A stretch of 64,000 nucleotides of DNA from Flavobacteriaceae bacterium (GTDB taxonomy: Bacteria > Bacteroidota > Bacteroidia > Flavobacteriales > Flavobacteriaceae), in assembly GCA_002746415.1 (NCBI GenBank), contig NVXD01000006.1, positions 93,287 to 157,286 of the forward strand, read 5' to 3'. The notes beneath the pieces were generated by a model. That model was not told where the DNA came from. It searched no databases and worked only from the letters and a program-made list of their open reading frames with translations. The translations under genes were made by a program, and so were the position numbers. Below, piece after piece: positions 1 to 8,770 of the stretch (position 1 is its first letter; every line of letters starts with the position of its first letter).

Positions 1-657
1 CGTATGGTGATTCAAGATATGGATGGCAACTATGTTAATGAAATTGGTCCAGGAAAATCTAAGGGAATCAATATTGTAAATTGGAACTATACAAGAAAAC
101 AACCAAAAATTGCCAAAGGAAAAACCTTTAGTTTTGGTGGCTTTACATCTCCCCAGGTGCCTGAAGGAACTTATAAAGTAATACTAACTAAAGGAAAAGA
201 AACATACGAGCATACTTTTGATTTAGTTTATGATGAAGATTCTCCATTGACAGCTACGGATCGGACTTTAAAGAATGAAACGACCATGCAGTTGTATGAT
301 ATGACACAAGAATTGGCTTATTTGGTCTATGAGCTTGATGAAATGATCTTAAAAGCTGAATCCAATAAAAATGCAAAAACAATTTCAAAACTGAATGCAC
401 TAAAAGAAACCCTGGTTATTACCACTGGCGACAATTATGCTGGTTCGGCAGAGCCACAGTTACGTGAAAAAATGGCCGATTTATACAGTAAATTAGCAAC
501 AAGTTATGATAAACCGTCTAAAACAGAATTAGAGAGTTTGTATGTTATTTTAAAAAGGTTTGAAGATGCAAAAACAAATTTTTCCAAGTTGAAAAAGAAG
601 TTTAAGCCATCAGAGGAATTGACCATTAAAACCTATGAAGAATTTTTAGGAAGTTAA
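1..657 (+). CDS. C-terminal part of a large VPS10/BNR-repeat (sortilin-like) exported protein, 5' end outside window
   Basis: The reading frame is open from the first base, so the gene starts upstream of the window and only about 218 C-terminal residues are present. The first 80 residues look like a beta-rich module with the pattern of a FlgD/Ig-like ending (VNEIGPGKSKGINIVNWNY, then VPEGTYKVILTKG). The remainder is a helical, charged tail (about residues 85-217). This arrangement is typical of the C-terminus of Bacteroidota VPS10-domain or BNR/glycosyl-hydrolase-like proteins of about 1000 residues. The family assignment rests on recall of that tail, because the propeller itself is not visible. 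A clear terminator follows the stop codon. Confidence 0.6.
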   Translation, partial: RMVIQDMDGNYVNEIGPGKSKGINIVNWNYTRKQPKIAKGKTFSFGGFTSPQVPEGTYKVILTKGKETYEHTFDLVYDEDSPLTATDRTLKNETTMQLYDMTQELAYLVYELDEMILKAESNKNAKTISKLNALKETLVITTGDNYAGSAEPQLREKMADLYSKLATSYDKPSKTELESLYVILKRFEDAKTNFSKLKKKFKPSEELTIKTYEEFLGS

Positions 658-679
658 TCACAATCTATTTTAATAAATG

Positions 680-711
680 AAGCCACTGAAAATAAATTCA
701 GTGGCTTTTTA
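680..711 (+). terminator. Rho-independent terminator
   Basis: An 11-bp perfect stem (AAGCCACTGAA / TTCAGTGGCTT) with a 6-nt AATAAA loop is followed by a short T run. It lies 22 bp after the partial exported-protein gene, between it and the convergent DUF2461 gene. Confidence 0.85.
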
Positions 712-734
712 TGTATGCCTACTTGGTCTCTGTT

Positions 735-1415
735 TTAGTTAAATAAGGATTCTCCATTAAGATTTGTGGTAAGAATATCGCTCATTAAATTAAAATACGG
801 TCGTATTGCCTTGAAGGAATCATCAACCACCTCAATAAAATTAGATGATAACACTTCTTTATTGGTGAAATTTTTAACAAAGATATACTGCTTCCGTTTT
901 ATTAAATCAATGTTTGGGTCTTCTTTATTGAATCCTTTGGGTGCAAATTTCACTTCATCCCCAACAAGTTCTCCCCATATATTTTTAAAACTTTTATTAT
1001 TTATTATTTGTCGGATTTCCGTCGTATCCAGTTCAAATTCTTTTCTGATTCGGAATAAATCTTCTTTATTTGGCTCCCAGAACCCAGTAGCCATAAAGGA
1101 TTCATTATTTTTTATTTTTAGAAAGTAGCCACCTCTTAACTTATTGCCTGATCTGGAAAAAGACCCCGAAAAATGAGAATTATATGGCGTTTTATCTTTG
1201 GAAAAACGTACATCTCTATAAATTCGAAACATTTTTTGTTTTTCAATCTCATCATGTACATTAAGCCTGTCCATCAAACTATTATAAAACCCCTTAACTT
1301 GGACTTCATGCTTTTTATATTCCACTTTATGTTCAGCAAACCATTCTCTGGTATTGTTTTCTTTCAATTTATTAAGGAATTCAAGAGAATTCTTTGTAAT
1401 TACGGGTTTATCCAT
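735..1415 (-). CDS. DUF2461 domain-containing protein
   Basis: This 226-residue protein matches the DUF2461 (TIGR02453) family over its full length. Recognisable blocks are LEFLNKLKENNTREWFAEHK at the N-terminus, FRIYRDVRFSKDKTPYNSHF around residues 63-82 and GGYFLKI near residue 95. The molecular function of the family is not established. The gene stands alone, convergent with the upstream gene and divergent from cysE, with no signal peptide or membrane segment. The start codon at 1415 gives the usual family N-terminus. Confidence 0.85.
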   Translation of the reverse strand: MDKPVITKNSLEFLNKLKENNTREWFAEHKVEYKKHEVQVKGFYNSLMDRLNVHDEIEKQKMFRIYRDVRFSKDKTPYNSHFSGSFSRSGNKLRGGYFLKIKNNESFMATGFWEPNKEDLFRIRKEFELDTTEIRQIINNKSFKNIWGELVGDEVKFAPKGFNKEDPNIDLIKRKQYIFVKNFTNKEVLSSNFIEVVDDSFKAIRPYFNLMSDILTTNLNGESLFN

Positions 1416-1483
1416 TCGACCTAGTTAACTATATTTAAGCTAAAGTTAACCTTTTTGGCAAACCTCCTTTTTAAAATATTGGT

Positions 1484-1491
1484 TAATTTTG
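1484..1491 (+). promoter_or_regulatory. Candidate -7 element (TAATTTTG) for cysE-cysM
   Basis: TAATTTTG fits the Bacteroidota -7 consensus TAnnTTTG exactly. A TTG at 1455-1457 is about 26 bp upstream, longer than the usual spacing, so the -33 element is doubtful. Transcription starting a few bases downstream would exclude the TTG at 1489 as a start codon and favours the ATG at 1510. Confidence 0.4.
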
Positions 1492-1509
1492 AATATTAAC
1501 AAGTCAGAC

Positions 1510-2304
1510 ATGAGTAAGAAATCTACTATTGAAAAAATAATCCTGCATAAAAAGCAGCCCAATTTAAGGTATCGTTTAAAAGAGGAAACGGAAGTCTTTA
1601 CAAACAAATTATTTTATACGTTGTTTGATGTTGACACTCCTGTTGAAGAAAATTTAAAGATACTTGAATCTCTTTTTGACGAATTGGTAGGTTTGGCCTG
1701 CTGGGAAGTTGATAAGCCATGTACTGAGCTATGGGAAAAATATCTTGAAACACTTCCAAATGTGTTAGAAAAACTAAATATGGATGCTGAAGCTACTGTT
1801 AATTGTGACCCAGCTTCTTTGTCTACAGAAGAGGTCTATATGGCTTATCCTGGGTTTTATGCCATTGCAATTTATAGATTGGCCCATGAACTTCATAAAA
1901 AGGGATTCCCTTTAGTACCCCGTTTAATGACGGAATATGCACATAGACAAACTGGGGTAGATATAAACCCAGGAGCCGTTATTGGTGACTCGTTTCATAT
2001 TGATCATGGTACTGGTGTAGTAATAGGTGAGACGGCCATAATTAAGAATGATGTGAAAATATATCAAGGGGTGACCTTAGGTGGACTTTATGTTGCTAAA
2101 AATTTGCAAAAAACAAAGCGCCATCCAACTATAGAATCTAATGTCACCATATATGCGAATGCCACCATTTTAGGAGGAGATACGGTTATTGGGGAAAACT
2201 CTACCATAGGTGGTAACGCTTGGATAACAAGTTCTGTCCCCGCCAATTCTAAAGTATTTCATACTTCAGAAATAAAAATAAAAACGACCCCGCATGTCTC
2301 ATAG
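1510..2304 (+). CDS. cysE: Serine O-acetyltransferase
   Basis: The 264-residue enzyme transfers acetyl from acetyl-CoA to L-serine, making O-acetylserine for cysteine synthesis. The N-terminal helical domain (to about residue 125) is followed by a left-handed beta-helix with hexapeptide repeats. The catalytic-region motifs are DINPGAVIGDSFHIDHGTGVVIGE, with the conserved Asp and His residues, then YQGVTLGG. The last 11 bases overlap the downstream cysteine synthase gene, so the two are translationally coupled. I chose ATG 1510 over an in-frame TTG at 1489 because that TTG lies within a likely promoter element. The length and the N-terminal helical extension fit the plant/Bacteroidota-type CysE (EpsC-like). 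Confidence 0.93.
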   Translation: MSKKSTIEKIILHKKQPNLRYRLKEETEVFTNKLFYTLFDVDTPVEENLKILESLFDELVGLACWEVDKPCTELWEKYLETLPNVLEKLNMDAEATVNCDPASLSTEEVYMAYPGFYAIAIYRLAHELHKKGFPLVPRLMTEYAHRQTGVDINPGAVIGDSFHIDHGTGVVIGETAIIKNDVKIYQGVTLGGLYVAKNLQKTKRHPTIESNVTIYANATILGGDTVIGENSTIGGNAWITSSVPANSKVFHTSEIKIKTTPHVS

Positions 2305-3184
2305 TATTTTGGATTTAATTGGCAATACTCCTTTGGTAGAATCAAGAGTATTGAATACCAACTCCAATGTAAAACTGTACTTTAAACTAGAAGGGCACAA
2401 TCCTGGCGGAAGTGTAAAAGACAGGGCGGCCTTAAGTATGATCAAAGGGGGCTTGGAAAGAGGTGATTTTAATAAAAACTCCAAGCTCATTGAAGCCACA
2501 AGTGGCAATACGGGTATTGCTCTAGCCATGATTGCAGGGACTTATGGTTTGGATATAGAATTAGTGATGCCAGAGAATTCTACAATAGAACGTGTGCAAA
2601 CAATGAGGGCCTATGGTGCAAAAGTAACCCTTACCTCTTCTGATATTGGGATTGAAGGGGCTAGAGATTATGCTGAAGACAAAGTAGCCAATGAAGGGTA
2701 CACCATGCTGAACCAATTTGCAAACGATGATAATTGGAAAGCACATTATAAAACTACCGGTCCTGAAATTTGGAGAGATACAGAAGAAAAAATCACCCAT
2801 TTTGTCTCCGCAATGGGCACTACAGGAACCATCATGGGAGTTTCCACCTATTTAAAAGAAGTGAACCAAGACATTCAAATTATTGGGGTACAACCTGAAG
2901 ATGGCTCTAAAATTCCTGGAATAAGAAGATGGCCAGAAGCATATTTACCAAAAATATTTAATCCAAGTAAAGTAGATCAGGTGCTTGATGTAAACGAAAC
3001 AGATGCCAATATTATGGCTAAAAGAATGGCCAAAGAAGAAGGTGTTTTTTGTGGGGTAAGTAGTGGAGGAGCTGCGGTTGCTGCATTGCGTTTGGCTAAA
3101 ACTTTGGAAAGTGGCGTACTTGTCTCCATTGTTTGTGATAGAGGCGACCGATATTTATCTTCAGGGCTTTTTGATGGGCAATAA
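2294..3184 (+). CDS. cysM: Cysteine synthase (O-acetylserine sulfhydrylase B type)
   Basis: This 296-residue PLP enzyme converts O-acetylserine and sulfide to L-cysteine. The PLP lysine lies in GGSVKDRAA (around residue 42). The substrate loop TSGNTG is at about 69-74, and the PLP phosphate-binding loop is SAMGTTGTIMG near 172-182. The length and the P-E-D-G-S-K-I-P-G-I-R-R-W-P segment favour CysM over CysK. The gene overlaps cysE by 11 bp and forms a two-gene cysteine operon with it. It converges almost end to end with the hydrolase gene at 3186, with no visible terminator between them. Confidence 0.92.
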   Translation: MSHSILDLIGNTPLVESRVLNTNSNVKLYFKLEGHNPGGSVKDRAALSMIKGGLERGDFNKNSKLIEATSGNTGIALAMIAGTYGLDIELVMPENSTIERVQTMRAYGAKVTLTSSDIGIEGARDYAEDKVANEGYTMLNQFANDDNWKAHYKTTGPEIWRDTEEKITHFVSAMGTTGTIMGVSTYLKEVNQDIQIIGVQPEDGSKIPGIRRWPEAYLPKIFNPSKVDQVLDVNETDANIMAKRMAKEEGVFCGVSSGGAAVAALRLAKTLESGVLVSIVCDRGDRYLSSGLFDGQ

Positions 3185-3185
3185 A

Positions 3186-3983
3186 TTATTCTAAAACAGC
3201 ATCAATTCCGTTTAAGTAGACGTCAAACTCCACCAAGTTATTATGGTGCCCACCAGCTATAGTGTACATTTTTTTATCCTTCACTAAAATGGATTCGTAT
3301 AACATAACTCCAGATGCATATGGCACTACCCTATCATCAGTTCCATGAAAAATAGCAATGGGGCAATTTACTTTTCGAATGTATTCTGAGGATAAAAATT
3401 GATACTTTAATAACCATTTTAAAGGTAAGAATGAAAATCTGTTTTTGGCTACATCCATTAAATTGAAATATGGGGTTTCCAGAATAAGGCTTTTGGGATT
3501 ATTTCTTGAGGCAAGGTTCGTGGCGATACCCGTTCCTAAAGAACGACCATAGACAGTAATTGCATCTTCTCCATACTGCTTTAAAGCATAATCATAAAAC
3601 AATTGAGCATCATCATACAAGGCTTGCTCACTTAGTTTTCCAGTGCTTTTCCCATAGGTTCTGTAGTCCATAACAATAACATCATACCCCTTTTCTACAA
3701 AAATAGAAGTGATGGTTCCCCATCTAGTCAAGTTCCCAGCATTGCCGTGAAAATAGAGGATCAATCCTTTAGGCCTATCTTTTTTAAAATGAATGGCATT
3801 TAACTTGCCCCCGTCGGCAGTGGTCAGGAAAAACTCTTGATGTGTTTCAGGAAAGGAATAGGAATAATCTTGCTCCAATTCAGTAGGTAAAAAAATTAAT
3901 TTTTCTTGGAGAAAATAAAGCATAGTTGTTATTAGTATATATATGGCAAGAAACCACAATAAGAATTTCTTAAGCCGTTTCAT
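3186..3983 (-). CDS. Membrane-anchored alpha/beta hydrolase (paralogue 2)
   Basis: The protein has about 265 residues. One N-terminal membrane segment (about residues 6-22) precedes an alpha/beta hydrolase fold. The oxyanion region is YFHGNAGN, the nucleophile elbow GRSLGTG places the serine near residue 130, an acid lies in the GTDDRVV segment, and the histidine is in AGGHHNNL. This pattern matches the ABHD13/BEM46-like serine hydrolase group; the substrate is unknown. I chose ATG 3983 rather than 4025 because an AAGAGA sequence lies just upstream and the shorter form starts right before the membrane segment. It overlaps the preceding paralogue by 14 bp, which indicates an operon and a tandem duplication. 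Confidence 0.82.
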   Translation of the reverse strand: MKRLKKFLLWFLAIYILITTMLYFLQEKLIFLPTELEQDYSYSFPETHQEFFLTTADGGKLNAIHFKKDRPKGLILYFHGNAGNLTRWGTITSIFVEKGYDVIVMDYRTYGKSTGKLSEQALYDDAQLFYDYALKQYGEDAITVYGRSLGTGIATNLASRNNPKSLILETPYFNLMDVAKNRFSFLPLKWLLKYQFLSSEYIRKVNCPIAIFHGTDDRVVPYASGVMLYESILVKDKKMYTIAGGHHNNLVEFDVYLNGIDAVLE

Positions 3984-4842
3984 TTTTTCTCTTAGCATGT
4001 TGCACGTGAATACTACTTCCTTCAAGATTTATTTCTTTGGGCTTGGTGGTAATAATTTCGGTAAGCATTTTATGATAGGCTTCAAAAGTGTTCAAATTTT
4101 TATGCCCGCCTCCAATTATGGTATACAACCTAGTTAATTTAGGTTTGATTTTGGCCAGTTTTACACTAGTTTTATATGGAATTAATTTATCATCCGTGCC
4201 ATGGATAATATGCACAGGGCATTTTACATATTTCAGCCATTTATAGGTGGGCATTGGAAATTTTATGAGTACTGAAAGCGGCATAAACGGAAGGTATTTT
4301 TTTGCCACTTTGCTCAAGCTATAGTATGGGGCATCCAAAATCAGCATTCTGGGATTATTCATGGAAGCTAGCTTCGTTGCAAATCCAGAGCCTAAAGACC
4401 TGCCATATAGTATGATATATTTTTCAGCAACCCTTTCCTTTAGTTTGTCATAAATGACTTGTAAGTCTCTTTTTATTGCCTTTTGGGAACGTTTTCCAGT
4501 GCTTTTTCCAAAACCTCTATAATCTACCATGAGTACATTATAACCAAGACGCGTAAAATCTACTGCAAATTTCCCCCATCCCTTAATGCTTTTGGAATTC
4601 CCCTTTAAATAGAAAACAATACCTTTTGGCTCCTTTACCTTAAACAATAAGCCATTGATGGTAGCACCATCACGAGTGGTAATATTGTACTCCTCTATTT
4701 CCTGGTTGTCATAATGGAACTGAAAATCTTTGGAAAGTTTTTCAGGTTTAAAGAGTAGGTAATCCTGTAGAAAGTATAACAAAATACTTAATGCAAAATA
4801 AATACCCACAATTAGCAATAGAATATATATCCAATCTTTCAT
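3970..4842 (-). CDS. Membrane-anchored alpha/beta hydrolase (paralogue 1)
   Basis: This 290-residue protein is similar over its length to the next gene. It has an N-terminal membrane helix (about residues 5-25), a GNSKSIKGW loop at the oxyanion position, the nucleophile elbow GRSLGSG, the acid in HGTDDKLIPY and the histidine in GGGHKNL. It is therefore predicted to be a membrane-tethered serine hydrolase of the BEM46/ABHD13 type. In the oxyanion loop the usual H-G-N-A-G-N reads L-K-G-N-S-K-S, so the two paralogues may differ in activity. A C-terminal extension of about 20 residues is absent from the other copy. Confidence 0.8.
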   Translation of the reverse strand: MKDWIYILLLIVGIYFALSILLYFLQDYLLFKPEKLSKDFQFHYDNQEIEEYNITTRDGATINGLLFKVKEPKGIVFYLKGNSKSIKGWGKFAVDFTRLGYNVLMVDYRGFGKSTGKRSQKAIKRDLQVIYDKLKERVAEKYIILYGRSLGSGFATKLASMNNPRMLILDAPYYSLSKVAKKYLPFMPLSVLIKFPMPTYKWLKYVKCPVHIIHGTDDKLIPYKTSVKLAKIKPKLTRLYTIIGGGHKNLNTFEAYHKMLTEIITTKPKEINLEGSSIHVQHAKRKNETA

Positions 4843-4882
4843 AAAAGGAATTGGATTTGAAAGTACAAAAAATATAAGTATT

Positions 4883-5350
4883 CTATCCTAATACCCTATT
4901 TTGCTTTTTAGCTTCAAGGTCTTTTACAGCACCAAACATCATTCCAAAGACCATTCCAATACCCGCTCCCATGGATAATCCAATTGCCATTCCAGTGCCA
5001 CCTCCAAAGGCTGTTCCGAATGTCAATCCCAATCCCGGACCAAACACCATTCCCCATATCATTCCAACACCAGCGTAATATCCTGCAGTGACAAAAGAAA
5101 ATTCGGTTCTTAAGTACGTGGTAAATTCATTAAGTTTTTTACTAAAATATTTCTTTTTGTTATCAGAGTCATCCATTAAATTAAGAGTGCTAAGCTTAAG
5201 CTCAATAGATTTGACTTGTTCTTCTGTTAATGTCCGACTTTTTAGGTTGGACAATACATTAATGAATCCTTGATAAATTTTTAATTCAGATTTTGTATCT
5301 GCTTTCTGGATTAAGTTTTTAAAGACATCTAATGCTTCCGCTAATTTCAT
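4883..5350 (-). CDS. Hypothetical protein with glycine-rich (glycine-zipper-like) C-terminal membrane region
   Basis: The protein has 155 residues. The first 90 are helical and charged (MKLAEALDVFKNLIQKAD onward). From about residue 93 to 145 there is an alternating Gly/aliphatic stretch (GYYAGVGMIWGMVFGPGLG and similar) that would form one or two glycine-zipper membrane helices. No catalytic motif is visible and I do not recognise a family. It follows the truA-like gene on the same strand with a short gap and may be co-transcribed with it. Confidence 0.6.
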   Translation of the reverse strand: MKLAEALDVFKNLIQKADTKSELKIYQGFINVLSNLKSRTLTEEQVKSIELKLSTLNLMDDSDNKKKYFSKKLNEFTTYLRTEFSFVTAGYYAGVGMIWGMVFGPGLGLTFGTAFGGGTGMAIGLSMGAGIGMVFGMMFGAVKDLEAKKQNRVLG

Positions 5351-5395
5351 TTCTTGTTTGCTATGAGGTGCAGTTAACTCCGCACATAAAGTTAA

Positions 5396-6190
5396 TCAAT
5401 TTATCTCTTCAAAATCTAACCTATGAAGCAATAAACCAGAACCTGGGGCAACATAAGAAATCTGTTCTGGATAATGCTCTTTTAAAGAACTCTTAATCTC
5501 TTCTATACTAAGTTCTCCTTTTCCCAAAAGTATCAATGCGCCCATAATCATCCGAACTTGGTATCGTATAAAACCCTCTCCTTCCACATATAAGGCATAG
5601 CTCTTTTTTGGAAAAAAATTTGCAGAGAGTATCGTATTCTCCTTTATTTCACAATTGGTTATGGTCCTAACAAATTGTGTGTTTTCCTGTGGCCGAGCTG
5701 TATAGGCTTTAAAATGATGAATGCCTTCAAATAGTAGGGCGCCTTCTTTCATCAATTCAATATCCAAATCCTGAATAATGTTAGCCAAAAATGGGGCGCA
5801 AAAAGGATGGTTTTTTTGCCCAAAGGCAAACAAGTACACATACTCTTTGGACTTACTATTTTGTATGACATTGAATTCAGCATCCACCTCAGTAATAGCA
5901 ACAGCCTTTATATCTGGAGGTAAATTGGCATTGAATTCACTCATGAAATTATCAAAATCTAAAATTGGATGCTCGTCAATAAAAAGCTCAAACTTTGCGT
6001 CTAAAGCAGAAACTTTAGAATCTGTTCTCCCCGCACCCAATATTTTAAACTTTACACTAGGTAAAATAAATTTCAGGGTTTTTATGAGCATATGCTCTAT
6101 GGTTTTTTGGTTGGGCTGTTTTTGCCAACCACTGTACCTAAAACCCAAAAATTGAAGCTGTATTAGATAATAGTGCCGGATTTTAACCAT
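5396..6190 (-). CDS. tRNA pseudouridine synthase, TruA family (divergent)
   Basis: This 264-residue TruA-like enzyme is predicted to isomerise uridine to pseudouridine in tRNA. The N-terminus has the family opening YLIQLQFLGFRYSGWQKQPN, the catalytic aspartate is in GAGRTDSKVSA (around residue 57), and the C-terminal half has FIRYQVRMIMGALILLGKG. The signature after the catalytic Asp is usually A-G-V-H-A. Here it is S-K-V-S-A, so this is probably a second, specialised TruA paralogue rather than the canonical TruA38-40 enzyme. That is inference, so I leave the gene symbol blank. Confidence 0.8.
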   Translation of the reverse strand: MVKIRHYYLIQLQFLGFRYSGWQKQPNQKTIEHMLIKTLKFILPSVKFKILGAGRTDSKVSALDAKFELFIDEHPILDFDNFMSEFNANLPPDIKAVAITEVDAEFNVIQNSKSKEYVYLFAFGQKNHPFCAPFLANIIQDLDIELMKEGALLFEGIHHFKAYTARPQENTQFVRTITNCEIKENTILSANFFPKKSYALYVEGEGFIRYQVRMIMGALILLGKGELSIEEIKSSLKEHYPEQISYVAPGSGLLLHRLDFEEIN

Positions 6191-6368
6191 TCAAAAATCA
6201 ACTTAAAATATCTACAGCAAGATATACTTTTCACATTTGAACAGCACTTTTACCACAGTTTTTTTATCATACCCAACATTATTGACCGTTCATCGATTTT
6301 TTAAAATAATCGACGAACGGCCACGTTTTTAAAAACGAGCGAATAATTAAAATTTATTACGTAATTAT

Positions 6369-6851
6369 ATGAAGCATCTCTTGCTTATTATTTCATGGAA
6401 AAGGACCATGGTTCTTTCAATTTGCATACTCGCTATGCTTATAGTTCTTAATTTTTATGGAATATATACCAATAAGTTTTACTTCCTAAAGCCTGATAAT
6501 TATATTTTCCCTATTCTTGCTATAGTACATTTTGTATACTTGTACGTGGTACAGTTTAAAATAAGAGAGGATGAAGTTCCGGATATACAAATGCGAAATT
6601 TGGAATATGCGCTCTATATTATTCTTTTTGTATATCTATATAAACTGGTTGATTCTCTTAATAACTTGCTAAGTTTTGCAATATATAAAGATCATTTATT
6701 GCCGGATCCTTTTAAATTTATGTCTGTCCTTATACTGTATTTATATCTAATGCTGTTGTTGCTGACGTTCATTTCTTTTAAACATAGGAAAGACCAGGTT
6801 GGTAAATACGTATTTGATGACTTTAATCAAAATATTGATAGTTGGGATTGA
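6369..6851 (+). CDS. Small integral membrane protein, four predicted helices
   Basis: The 160-residue protein has hydrophobic segments at about residues 13-32, 45-64, 78-98 and 118-140, and a short acidic cytoplasmic tail. No signature motif is visible. It stands in front of a strong terminator. In Bacteroidota, unnamed four-helix proteins like this occur beside ABC-transporter genes, but no partner is present here. Confidence 0.6.
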   Translation: MKHLLLIISWKRTMVLSICILAMLIVLNFYGIYTNKFYFLKPDNYIFPILAIVHFVYLYVVQFKIREDEVPDIQMRNLEYALYIILFVYLYKLVDSLNNLLSFAIYKDHLLPDPFKFMSVLILYLYLMLLLLTFISFKHRKDQVGKYVFDDFNQNIDSWD

Positions 6852-6870
6852 TTACGGCATCACAAAAAAA

Positions 6871-6900
6871 AACCCAATGAAGGTCCATTGGGCTTTTTTA
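6871..6900. terminator. Bidirectional terminator
   Basis: A CCCAATG / CATTGGG stem is flanked by an A tract on the left and a T tract on the right. It sits between two convergent genes (ends at 6851 and 6939), so it can terminate both. Confidence 0.85.
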
Positions 6901-6938
6901 CTAAAAATCAAAAACTAACTTAATTTATTAACTAATGT

Positions 6939-7826
6939 TTATCTGCTCACAGATCCTGAAGGGAAACTACCAGAAACATTATCATTCATTGCTTGAACAC
7001 CCATTGCATCTGCTGGCACCATACCAACAAGTGGTTTTAAGGTAAATGGTGCTGGACTGTTATCTGGATAAGGCTCAATTGATATTACAGCTACGCCATT
7101 TCTTAAATCCGTAGGAAATGTTAAACCATCTGGAGCATTTACAAGAAAATCTTCTCCTGGAAATGGTGGGCTTGGGTTAGCACCACTAAAAGTGGCAGCA
7201 TCATCTTCTCCTGTAACAGAAGTAAAAGTACCTGTAGTTACAGCAGCGCCATCTATTACAGCCCATCCTTCATATTTCCATCCATCGCTCAATGTAGGTA
7301 ATTCTAATCCTACCATAGGGCTACCAGAGCTATTGTCTAAAAACCAAATCCCACTAAATTCCTCTTCTGCAGCACCCGTTCCAGTTGGTGTAGCTAGAAT
7401 ATATTCCCCAGCAATATTGGCAAAACTTTCAGCCACTGTACCTGTTGAAACAGTTGCAGAATTACCACTAAAATCACCAATCAATAATTTCGTGTCTGCT
7501 GGACCCGGTGCTGGATCTGGTACTGGCTCTATGGTTAGCACAAAATTGGTAGCGCTATCCAAGGTTGCAGCATCCATTGAAAAGGAGCTTTGCGATAATT
7601 CTCCAGTGTCGCTTACAGAAAAGGTCCCAGTAGAAATGGGTGCTCCATCAACAATAATCCACCCTTCATATAAGAAGTCACTCCCTAAATCTTCAAGTCC
7701 GTCTAAATTAAGTGTTAAATCGGACACTGCTGGTACATCTGGTATATCTGGTAAATCATCAGCATTATCACTACTACAACTTGCAAGAAGTAAACAAGCC
7801 CCTGCAAACATTACTAAATTTTTCAT
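6939..7826 (-). CDS. Lipoprotein with two anti-sigma-K-like repeats
   Basis: The protein has 295 residues. The lipoprotein signal peptide ends in the lipobox LLASC (Cys16) and is followed by an acidic linker. The rest is an internal duplication. Repeat 1 starts with YEGWIIVDGAPISTGTF (about residue 53) and ends with FVLTIEPVPDPAPGP; repeat 2 starts with YEGWAVIDGAAVTTGTF and ends with VISIEPYPDNSPAPF. The order W-x-x-x-D-G-x-P-x-x-x-G-x-F then I-E-P-x-x-x-x-P resembles the C-terminal domain of RskA-type anti-sigma-K proteins. There is no sigma-binding zinc finger or membrane helix, so a regulatory role is not implied. The gene is monocistronic and is read away from the two-component system. 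Confidence 0.7.
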   Translation of the reverse strand: MKNLVMFAGACLLLASCSSDNADDLPDIPDVPAVSDLTLNLDGLEDLGSDFLYEGWIIVDGAPISTGTFSVSDTGELSQSSFSMDAATLDSATNFVLTIEPVPDPAPGPADTKLLIGDFSGNSATVSTGTVAESFANIAGEYILATPTGTGAAEEEFSGIWFLDNSSGSPMVGLELPTLSDGWKYEGWAVIDGAAVTTGTFTSVTGEDDAATFSGANPSPPFPGEDFLVNAPDGLTFPTDLRNGVAVISIEPYPDNSPAPFTLKPLVGMVPADAMGVQAMNDNVSGSFPSGSVSR

Positions 7827-8068
7827 AATTTTCTTTTTAAGTTATGGTACAAACTAACCTCATTCAATCATCAAGTGTGTCACAGAAAAGTAAACTTTCA
7901 GACTAATTTCATTACACTTCTGTGATTATTTAACCATTATGTTAGTATCTTTCTTCCCACTGAAGAAGAAAATTCCAATTAAACAGGTGTCTGACAAAGG
8001 TTTTCTGTTTTTTGGCTTGAATGTGACATTTATGTGATACTTTTTAATTCCTTTTGTATACAGCTATT

Positions 8069-8770
8069 ATGAAACAGATATTAATTATTGAGGACGACCA
8101 AGAAATTATTAAACTCTTGGAAATACATCTAAAGGACCATATTTATTCCACCGCAGTTGCAATGGATGGGGAAACGGGTTTACGCATGGCCATGGAGCAT
8201 GATTATGATTTAATAATATTAGATTTAACATTGCCCATTATGGATGGTGTAGAAGTATGTAGACAGCTACGTACAAAGAAAAATACACCTGTAATAATGC
8301 TAACTGCCAAATCTGAAGAAATAGATCGGGTGCTAGGTCTTGAGATTGGGGCTGATGATTATATCACTAAGCCATTTAGTATACGTGAACTATTGGCAAG
8401 AATAAAAGCCGTAATGCGAAGAACCAATGCAAAAGCTATAGTTGCAGAAGAAGACAGCTCTACCCTATCCTTTGAAAATCTTTTTATAGATATCAATAAG
8501 CGGAAAGTATTGGTGAACAATGACAAAATTGAACTTTCTCCAAAAGAGTTTGAACTCTTGGTATTAATGGCAAGCAACCCAGGTAGAAATTATTCTAGAA
8601 CAGAATTGTTGAACATCATTTGGGGGTATAATTTTGAGGGATATGAGCATACCGTAAACTCGCACATCAATAGACTAAGGGCAAAAATAGAATCCGACAT
8701 GGCCAATCCCAATTATGTGCTTACAACATGGGGAGTGGGTTATAAGTTTAATGAAGATATGGTAGCATGA
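8069..8770 (+). CDS. OmpR/PhoB-family response regulator
   Basis: The protein has 233 residues. The receiver domain (about 3-115) has the acidic pair EDD, the phospho-acceptor Asp52 in LIILDLTLP and the lysine in TKPFS. A winged-helix DNA-binding domain follows (about 135-230), with IELSPKEFELLVLMASNPG and the typical ending RLRAKIE...VWGVGYKF-like (TTWGVGYKF). I chose ATG 8069 because the residues in front of it, read from a TTG at 8054, are not part of the receiver fold. The stop codon overlaps the start of the histidine kinase gene (ATGA), so the pair is translationally coupled. Confidence 0.92.
   Translation: MKQILIIEDDQEIIKLLEIHLKDHIYSTAVAMDGETGLRMAMEHDYDLIILDLTLPIMDGVEVCRQLRTKKNTPVIMLTAKSEEIDRVLGLEIGADDYITKPFSIRELLARIKAVMRRTNAKAIVAEEDSSTLSFENLFIDINKRKVLVNNDKIELSPKEFELLVLMASNPGRNYSRTELLNIIWGYNFEGYEHTVNSHINRLRAKIESDMANPNYVLTTWGVGYKFNEDMVA

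Noticed and set aside
1489..1509. Upstream TTG start for cysE
   Set aside because: It overlaps a -7 element TAATTTTG and adds seven residues not needed by the fold; ATG 1510 is preferred.
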